From Lachnospiraceae bacterium (GTDB lineage Bacteria > Bacillota > Clostridia > Lachnospirales > Lachnospiraceae), in NCBI GenBank assembly GCA_017392525.1, contig JAFOVD010000058.1, forward strand, positions 1 through 56,473: DNA of 56,473 nt, read 5' to 3'. A program made the translations under genes and the position numbers. Shown one piece after another: positions 50,985-56,473 of this stretch. The notes beneath the pieces are model-generated. The model did not search any database. It was given only the letters and a program-made list of their open reading frames with translations, and was not told the DNA's origin. The first letter of the stretch is position 1; each line of letters begins with the position of its first letter.

Positions 50985-52443
50985 CTTTTTGAATTCCTCC
51001 AAACTCAATTTTCAAAATATATTTTGTATGCTTATCTACCTTGTAGTCTTCAGCCATTCTATCACCTACAACCCAGAGTATTCTCTGTTCATCTGCCAGT
51101 ACTATCGCACCGTCTCGCAACTCTCTCGGTATCTTTGCATCAATAAAATAGTCCTTTAATTTTTTTGAACCATGCTTTAAAACTGCTATCCTATCACCCG
51201 TCATTCGATTCCGGATTTGGATATTATCTTGAATTTTATCATAATCAAAGCATTTCGTATATGTTAATTCTTGGATTTCTGAGGTTTCCAATTCATTTAC
51301 TGAATACAGCATTACCTTCATTTCATATGTTCCAACATCTATCAACTCAGATTGCCCCGGTAACATTTCCGGAAATGTTATCGCCGAATCAAATTTCCAT
51401 TGTATAATACCGTCCTCCTTCATCTGAATCTGAGTACCATCCACATACTTCAACGTATGATAACTGCGAACAACCCTTGCCCCGGGAATTGATATGGATT
51501 TTCCAACTTCTTTTGACAGCAGATCCACCAACGCCTCAATATGTTTCTGTCCTAAATCTTTGGCATGTGTACTGTGATATCGTACCCACTCATGCATTAT
51601 CTCTTGTCTCACCTCTTGATTAAGAGCTAGAACCTTAGCACATATCAAATCCTTGTCCTCATCCATTACAAGATTTAAAATCTCATCCATTTCCTCAAAA
51701 TGCTGTTTTAGTATCGGTCGAAGCATTTCCATAGATTTCATAATATGATGATACGCTTCCGGATTAATCTCTTGTAAAACAGGTAAAATCTGATGTCGTA
51801 TACGATTCCTATCATAAGCAACATCACTATTTGTGCTATCCGTTCGATATTCCTGCTCTATTTCCGACAAATAGGAAATGATTTCTGCCCTAGTCGCAAA
51901 TAACAGTGGTCTGCATACCGTAACAGAACATACTTCTCCATCATCAACGAAATGGTGCATCTTCTTTACCGGAGCCATCCCTGCAAAGCCACGAAGTCCG
52001 CTTCCACGAGACAACTGAAAAATCATTGTTTCAATATTATCTATTCCATGGTGCGCAACCACGAGTTTTTGCTTATTTTCGCACGCAAAGCGCTGCATAC
52101 AAGCATACCGTAATATTCTGGCACTCTCCTCTAAAGACAAACCATTCTCTCTGGCATAGGAAACTGCATCTATCCCAATTGTCTTGCACCGGATATCTAA
52201 ATCAACACATAAGTTTTCCACAAATCGAGCGTCTTCTACACTTTCTTCACCTCGAATCCCATGCTCCACGTGGAAGACCTCTATATCATACTGACACTCT
52301 GGTTCTGCTGAAATTGTATACATCGCACGTAATAATGCGACAGAATCAGCACCACCAGAAACTGCTATCAAAATCCTATCACCGGGTTCAAAAATAGCTT
52401 CTTTCATTATGTAATTCTTTAGTTTCCGCTCAAATTCTTTCAT
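50977..52443 (-). CDS. tilS: tRNA(Ile)-lysidine synthase
   Basis: Modifies C34 of the AUA-decoding tRNA-Ile to lysidine. The N-terminal ATP pyrophosphatase P-loop is ILIAVSGGADSVALL; the TilS core continues with HVEHGIRGEESVEDA and RDSTNSDV-like YRTDSTNSDVAYDRNRIRH. The C-terminal TilS domain ends with IQNRMTGDR-like IRNRMTGDRIAVL and IVLADEQRILWVVGDR. At 488 residues it is standard. The chosen ATG at 52443 follows GGGAG; an upstream start at 52464 would fall near the terminator after divIC. It overlaps hpt by 8 bp. Confidence 0.95.
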   Translation of the reverse strand: MKEFERKLKNYIMKEAIFEPGDRILIAVSGGADSVALLRAMYTISAEPECQYDIEVFHVEHGIRGEESVEDARFVENLCVDLDIRCKTIGIDAVSYARENGLSLEESARILRYACMQRFACENKQKLVVAHHGIDNIETMIFQLSRGSGLRGFAGMAPVKKMHHFVDDGEVCSVTVCRPLLFATRAEIISYLSEIEQEYRTDSTNSDVAYDRNRIRHQILPVLQEINPEAYHHIMKSMEMLRPILKQHFEEMDEILNLVMDEDKDLICAKVLALNQEVRQEIMHEWVRYHSTHAKDLGQKHIEALVDLLSKEVGKSISIPGARVVRSYHTLKYVDGTQIQMKEDGIIQWKFDSAITFPEMLPGQSELIDVGTYEMKVMLYSVNELETSEIQELTYTKCFDYDKIQDNIQIRNRMTGDRIAVLKHGSKKLKDYFIDAKIPRELRDGAIVLADEQRILWVVGDRMAEDYKVDKHTKYILKIEFGGIQKDA

Positions 52444-52462
52444 TATCACTCCCTGCAAACAC

Positions 52463-52490
52463 AAAAAGGAGACCTCCCATGAGATCTCCT
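52463..52490 (-). terminator. Terminator or attenuator between divIC and tilS
   Basis: AGGAGATCTC / GAGGTCTCCT 10-bp stem (one wobble) with a 4-nt loop, followed by five Ts, only 20 bp before the tilS start. Confidence 0.75.
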
Positions 52491-52506
52491 ATATTACTAT
52501 CTTTAT

Positions 52507-52809
52507 CTATTTCTCTTCACGAAAAATGATTTCATTATCATAAATCAGACCCAACTTACTTTGTGCCTGGTCCTCAACATATTCATCAGACTTCGTATAG
52601 TTCTCATATTGTTCCAACTCTTCCGCCTTCTGCTGCTGTTCTTCCAGGCTTTCCTCCGCCTTCTGTTCTCTCTCCTTATAGTATTCATGTTTCTGATACA
52701 ATCGCATCATCTGAACACTCATCACCACAATTAAAAATAATACAAGCAGCACAATGAGGGGTTTTCTACTTCTATTTCTTCTTCTCTTTGTACCCTTTGT
52801 AACTTTCAT
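52507..52809 (-). CDS. divIC: DivIC/FtsB-type septum formation initiator
   Basis: A 100-residue bitopic division protein. A basic cytosolic tail (KGTKRRRNRSRKP) is followed by a membrane helix (about 18-36), a Glu/Gln-rich coiled coil (about 40-75) and a short DivIC C-terminal segment (AQSKLGLIYDNEIIFRE) with the conserved ARxxLG-like turn. It helps assemble the septal peptidoglycan machinery with FtsL and DivIB. The position between rqcP and tilS agrees with Firmicute synteny. AGGATGAG precedes the ATG. Confidence 0.9.
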   Translation of the reverse strand: MKVTKGTKRRRNRSRKPLIVLLVLFLIVVMSVQMMRLYQKHEYYKEREQKAEESLEEQQQKAEELEQYENYTKSDEYVEDQAQSKLGLIYDNEIIFREEK

Positions 52810-52898
52810 ATCTCATCCTTTTTAAAGCAAACTACTTTTCTTTATTATCTGTCATTCTAACAAAAATGTTAAACCCCAATTCAAGCAAGAATCTCCTC

Positions 52899-53138
52899 TT
52901 ACAGATATTTAAATAATTCTCCCGCTTCATCCTTCTTTGTTGTATCTTTCAGACTAAGGACTTCCGCTCGAACCGTCTTATTACCAAATGCAATTTCGAT
53001 AATATCTCCCGGCTTCACCTTGGTAGAAGCCTTTGCCACCATATCATTCACTTTCACTCGACCTGCATCGCAAGCTTCATTTGCAACTGTTCTACGTTTA
53101 ATCAAACGTGACACCTTTAAAAATTTATCTAAACGCAT
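52899..53138 (-). CDS. rqcP: RNA-binding S4 domain protein RqcP
   Basis: A 79-residue single S4 domain (MRLDKFLKVSRLIKRRTVANEACDAGRVKVND...), equivalent to Bacillus YabO. With RqcH it binds stalled 50S subunits and supports alanine tailing in ribosome quality control. It lies 89 bp before divIC with no yabP or yabQ between them. AGGAG-like site before the ATG. Length and sequence are typical. Confidence 0.93.
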   Translation of the reverse strand: MRLDKFLKVSRLIKRRTVANEACDAGRVKVNDMVAKASTKVKPGDIIEIAFGNKTVRAEVLSLKDTTKKDEAGELFKYL

Positions 53139-53208
53139 TTTATTCTCCTCAAAATCTATCTCTATAATACACCTATTATAAGGGTTTTTGTAGAATTTTC
53201 AAACAAAT

Positions 53209-53235
53209 GAAAATGAGCACTTATCCAAAGTGCTC
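53209..53235 (-). terminator. Terminator after the ABC ATPase gene
   Basis: GAGCACTT / AAGTGCTC stem containing the stop codon, then ATTTTCATTTG on the minus strand. Confidence 0.6.
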
Positions 53236-54105
53236 ATAAAATAAATATACATCTTCTAAATCTGGTTCTACCTGATTCATTTTCTGTAATATCTTCTCTT
53301 TATCTTTCGAGATAATCCTCACGTGATTTCGTTCATTTCCAGAATACCTAGCATTTGAAATCAATACGTTTTCCTGCATTTTCAATTCTTCTATCTCTTT
53401 ATTATTTACAATTCCCTCGTAAACATTTCCATCAACCTTACGAATCAATTCATCCGGGGTTCCAGCTTCCATTATATTACCTTTTTTCATCAAGATAATT
53501 TTATCCGCAATATACTCTATATCCTGCATTACGTGGGTCGCTATGATTACAATCTTCCCCTCGGATATTTCACTTATAAAATTACGAATTCTAATACGCT
53601 CTTCCGGATCCAAACCGGCTGTCGGTTCATCCATGATTAGTATCTTCGGATCATTTAGAAGCGCCTGCGCAATTAACAGACGCTGCTTCATACCGCCGGA
53701 ATAATTCTTGATTCGCTCATCCTTCTTATCCTGCAGATTTACAATATCAAGCATCTTATCGATTCTTATTTTTGCATCTGTCTTCGACAACCCCTTTAAG
53801 GACGCCATATACCATAAGAATTCTTCTCCCGAGAAATCATCATACAATTTTTGTTGCTGTGGCATATAGCCAATCAGGCTTCGATACTCTCGTCCAAGGG
53901 ATTTTATCGGTTTATCATCCCATTCTACCCTTCCACTGGTTTCCTTTAAATTCGTTGTAAGGATATTCATAAGCGTAGTTTTACCGGCACCATTTGGTCC
54001 TAACAAACCATAGACCCCCGGTTCCAATGTCTGTGAAAACTTATACAATGCAAAACTATCGCCATTATTATATGTCTTAGATATTTCTATAATGTTTAAA
54101 TTCAT
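53221..54105 (-). CDS. ABC transporter ATP-binding protein
   Basis: A 294-residue ATPase of the drug/peptide exporter type (CcmA/NatA-like). Walker A is GPNGAGKTT (about residue 37), the Q loop GYMPQQQKLYDDF, signature YSGGMKQRLLIAQALL, Walker B ILIMDEPTAGLDPEE and switch His in IIATHVMQDIEYI. About 70 C-terminal residues form an accessory domain. It lies 24 bp after a large permease gene; the pair probably forms an exporter whose cargo is unknown. Confidence 0.92.
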   Translation of the reverse strand: MNLNIIEISKTYNNGDSFALYKFSQTLEPGVYGLLGPNGAGKTTLMNILTTNLKETSGRVEWDDKPIKSLGREYRSLIGYMPQQQKLYDDFSGEEFLWYMASLKGLSKTDAKIRIDKMLDIVNLQDKKDERIKNYSGGMKQRLLIAQALLNDPKILIMDEPTAGLDPEERIRIRNFISEISEGKIVIIATHVMQDIEYIADKIILMKKGNIMEAGTPDELIRKVDGNVYEGIVNNKEIEELKMQENVLISNARYSGNERNHVRIISKDKEKILQKMNQVEPDLEDVYLFYEHFG

Positions 54106-54129
54106 ATCTGCCCCTTCGCAATCATATCC

Positions 54130-56091
54130 CTATGAAAAAATTTGAATCAAAAGAAGTGTGATGCTCATATGAAATACCATAAATACTATTAATGGAACCA
54201 CAATCAATCCCACTCCTACTGTAAGAACTACGGTAGCCTGCTTACATCTATCGATGATGTGCTTCAAGATATAGAGATATAGGAAATAGCATCCCGCTCT
54301 TATTACCGTTACCAATAAATAGAACTGTAGAATTGTCAGTCCTGTACTCAAATTAATTTGCGTAAACCAATTCATCTGCTGCCCAAAGGTAACGCCTCCA
54401 TCAATTCGAAATAAAGCATACCAACTAGCGATTTCCATCAGAAGAAATGCTATCATACCGAAGCTCCAGAAAACTCTGCTCTTCACCTTACGTAACCCTG
54501 TTTCCCCGATTCTTGTCGCATTTAAAATGGTATTCATACCTTTTTCATCGTCATAACTTTCTAGCGAGCAAGTCATCAGCAAGACAATACTCTCAAGCAT
54601 AAAGAAGATAAAGATATCTGCACGATAATTCTTCATCACTTCAAGATAAGAATACTCATCTATAAAATATTTGTCATAGATGCTACCCTCCATCGAAAGC
54701 AATCTATCCCGCTGTTCTTCTAAAATCTGCAATCCTTCCTCTTCAAATCCAAGGCTATTCAGTATACCATCTGCCTGAATATTATCAGGGCTATAAGCCC
54801 TATCCAACTGCTCCTCCAAATCGATTCTCTTTTTACTTACATATAAAAGAGAATCATCGGTTATTCTGCCCTGGCAACTATCTAGAAGTTTATGATACTC
54901 TCCAATCTTAAATTCCGCATACTCTCGATCTCTATCTGCATAATGAAATAAAGAAAAAAATACAAATAAAAGTACCACTACTACCATCCAGCGCTTCTCG
55001 TGAACCAGTATCTTCTTCCATTCCTGTATGCAGATATTAACTGTACGAAAAGCTCTAAGAAAAATCGTACGAATTCTGATTACAAGCTTAGAGATTATTC
55101 CGTCTACCACAATCTGCATCTGACGCTCATACATCCAGACTCCAACAGAGAATAAAACGATGCAAATCAGAACGCGATAAATAAGTGCAATTACTACATG
55201 CGACACCGGATATCCCATGATATTAAGATTCATCTCCGTCGCTATTGACGCTTTTATATCCCATGAATTAAAAAATGTCACTGCCCATATATAATTCAGG
55301 CTACTGCTGCTAGTTAATTTCATGGAAAGCAATAATTCCATAATCGTCAAAGCTAACATGATTAATTGAGGTACCCAGTTTTTTCGAATCATCAACTGTA
55401 ACGAAAAGATGATGATAAACACTCCTATCGCAGACAGGCATCGATACATAAGTGCCTTACAGACTAACTCAAGAATTGTGTAATTCGAAAAGACTCCTCG
55501 AAACAGCAATAAGACTTGGATTCCAGACTCTAATTCATCCAATCCATAACGATTTATAAGATATAGGAGACTCACCAATTCCATCGTAAGCACAAAGAGA
55601 ACTGTCACTATGCATCCGATGAATACCTTCGAAAATAAGAATCTAAGATGCCCCTCCCTTGTCTGTTTAAAAAGAATCAGTAACCCCTGTCGTCTTTCTG
55701 ATTGAAATAAAAAATCAACCAATGCACATAGAAAAACTATTACAAATAGTATTCCCGCTGAATAAGACGAATAATAATACAATGTCTGATAGGAACCCTC
55801 CCGTATCAACGGCATCGAAATAGAACGAATTTCTCGTTCTATTTTCTCAACATTCCTATAATTAAATCCATCTTTTTCCTCTTCAAATCGGCTTTTCATC
55901 GAATCCGTCTGCTCTGTAATCGTATCTATATAGTCTTGATAGGATTCTGCCGTTTCCGTAATACAATCCGCACTATAGCTATCTATACTTCGATCTAGTG
56001 TTACCGTATTCAAAACTACAAGTATAATAAATATAAGCCAGAGCATCTTTTTTCGAATTATCTTTTTCCATTCAAACAAAAGCTGCTTCAT
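54130..56091 (-). CDS. Large ABC transporter permease, two fused halves
   Basis: A 653-residue membrane protein. Each half has an N-terminal helix (about 14-31 and 365-385) followed by a hydrophilic extracellular loop of about 80 residues (in the second half YKLLDSCQG...DEYSYLEVM) and four or five more helices. This two-fold repeat suggests a fusion of two ABC-2-type permease subunits, so one polypeptide could form the full pore. It is flanked by an ATPase gene and a partial upstream gene, with 1 bp separating it from the latter. The substrate is unknown. Confidence 0.7.
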   Translation of the reverse strand: MKQLLFEWKKIIRKKMLWLIFIILVVLNTVTLDRSIDSYSADCITETAESYQDYIDTITEQTDSMKSRFEEEKDGFNYRNVEKIEREIRSISMPLIREGSYQTLYYYSSYSAGILFVIVFLCALVDFLFQSERRQGLLILFKQTREGHLRFLFSKVFIGCIVTVLFVLTMELVSLLYLINRYGLDELESGIQVLLLFRGVFSNYTILELVCKALMYRCLSAIGVFIIIFSLQLMIRKNWVPQLIMLALTIMELLLSMKLTSSSSLNYIWAVTFFNSWDIKASIATEMNLNIMGYPVSHVVIALIYRVLICIVLFSVGVWMYERQMQIVVDGIISKLVIRIRTIFLRAFRTVNICIQEWKKILVHEKRWMVVVVLLFVFFSLFHYADRDREYAEFKIGEYHKLLDSCQGRITDDSLLYVSKKRIDLEEQLDRAYSPDNIQADGILNSLGFEEEGLQILEEQRDRLLSMEGSIYDKYFIDEYSYLEVMKNYRADIFIFFMLESIVLLMTCSLESYDDEKGMNTILNATRIGETGLRKVKSRVFWSFGMIAFLLMEIASWYALFRIDGGVTFGQQMNWFTQINLSTGLTILQFYLLVTVIRAGCYFLYLYILKHIIDRCKQATVVLTVGVGLIVVPLIVFMVFHMSITLLLIQIFS

Positions 56092-56092
56092 A

Positions 56093-56473
56093 CTATCCCT
56101 CCGATGGAAAAACTACCTTTGGATTCCACATCGCGCCTTTTAGATTACCAATCTCTGTTTTATCCCATTGATAGAGGGTAAATCCCATCAAATCATCATC
56201 TAAGATTAATTGATATCTATAATCACCGATTCCGATACGTATATCAGATTCATCATCCACCCATTCCTGTTCTTCCACAAAGGTATCAATCAATTCTCTA
56301 TTTTTATCATAAACCTCTGTATGAACCTTTGTTGTATCAATATCGAATTCTTCCACTTTTTCGGGAAATATTAATGCATACATCACTTCATTACTATTTG
56401 AAATAAAAAGATGTTCTCCATCCGAATAAAAATTTCGATAATATGGAATGTCTGTCATATACGTATCTACATC
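56093..56473 (-). CDS. Hypothetical protein (C-terminal part, cut by window edge)
   Basis: The frame is open through the right edge; 127 codons are visible and the ATG at 56458 is probably internal. The sequence alternates short strands with aromatic and acidic residues (YRNFYSDGEHLFISNSNEVMY), suggesting a beta-rich domain, possibly extracellular, but no family is recognised. Its stop lies 1 bp before the permease start, so it is translationally coupled to the exporter and may be an accessory protein of it. Confidence 0.6.
   Translation of the reverse strand, partial: DVDTYMTDIPYYRNFYSDGEHLFISNSNEVMYALIFPEKVEEFDIDTTKVHTEVYDKNRELIDTFVEEQEWVDDESDIRIGIGDYRYQLILDDDLMGFTLYQWDKTEIGNLKGAMWNPKVVFPSEG

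Noticed and set aside
1-56473. CRISPR arrays, prophage or insertion sequences
   Set aside because: No regular repeat-spacer pattern, transposase or phage structural gene was seen.

Overview
The window is a chromosomal segment from a Gram-positive anaerobe of the Clostridia, most likely Lachnospiraceae. Evidence: AT-rich low-GC DNA with strong AGGAGG ribosome sites, a Veg protein, long-form HPF, an RqcP-DivIC-TilS-Hpt-FtsH cluster, a group B [FeFe]-hydrogenase, GlpP antitermination, GHKL/LytTR signalling and a methionine aminopeptidase with a SEC-C zinc knuckle. I cannot name the genus. A chemotaxis receptor, a YvyF-like protein, an HD-GYP phosphodiesterase and two sigma-D (SigD/FliA)-like promoter sequences suggest a motile lineage. 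The sporulation genes usually interleaved in the RqcP-FtsH cluster (yabP, yabQ, spoIIE) are absent there.

Layout. 1-10 kb: a partial glycosyltransferase-like gene, map with a SurA-like partner, an NlpC/P60 cell-wall hydrolase, veg and plsC from back-to-back promoters, murF-ddl, an HTH regulator, hpf and a short-chain dehydrogenase. 10-15.3 kb: a WYL regulator, then a glycerol-3-phosphate oxidation cluster (two flavoproteins, DUF1667, glpP) whose leader holds a large terminator, the expected target of GlpP. 15.3-21.3 kb: a cation/proton antiporter, murI, a receptor paired with an orphan sugar-binding lipoprotein, and small zinc-ribbon proteins. 21.3-24.1 kb: an orphan LytTR/GHKL two-component system beside a decayed ABC ATPase, with a likely LytTR site, then a Phe-Gly-Gly tRNA operon. 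24.3-27.1 kb: two membrane-anchored surface proteins. 27.1-34.5 kb: a tight four-gene operon: a Tet(M)/EF-G-like GTPase fused to a NYN nuclease, YhaO- and YhaN-like nuclease/ATPase proteins, and HD-GYP. 34.5-35.1 kb: a response-regulator remnant and a probable structured RNA. 35.1-40 kb: malQ-lacI-glgP, with a divergent AraC regulator. 41.5-48.2 kb: a beta-helix surface protein, the hydrogenase with a Rex-type operator, a broken gene behind a sigma-D-like promoter, tRNA-Tyr and a GH13 neopullulanase-type enzyme. 48.6-53.1 kb: ftsH, hpt, tilS, divIC, rqcP. 53.2 kb to the end: an ABC exporter operon, cut by the window edge.

Most genes are housekeeping or carbon metabolism: glycogen/maltodextrin breakdown (GH13, malQ, glgP), glycerol-3-phosphate oxidation, hydrogen metabolism and cell-wall synthesis. 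The least explained parts are the GTPase-NYN operon, the unidentified RNA at 34.83-35.0 kb, the U33-lacking tRNA-Phe, and the remnants of peptide-type signalling loci. All identifications come from reading motifs; no searches were run.
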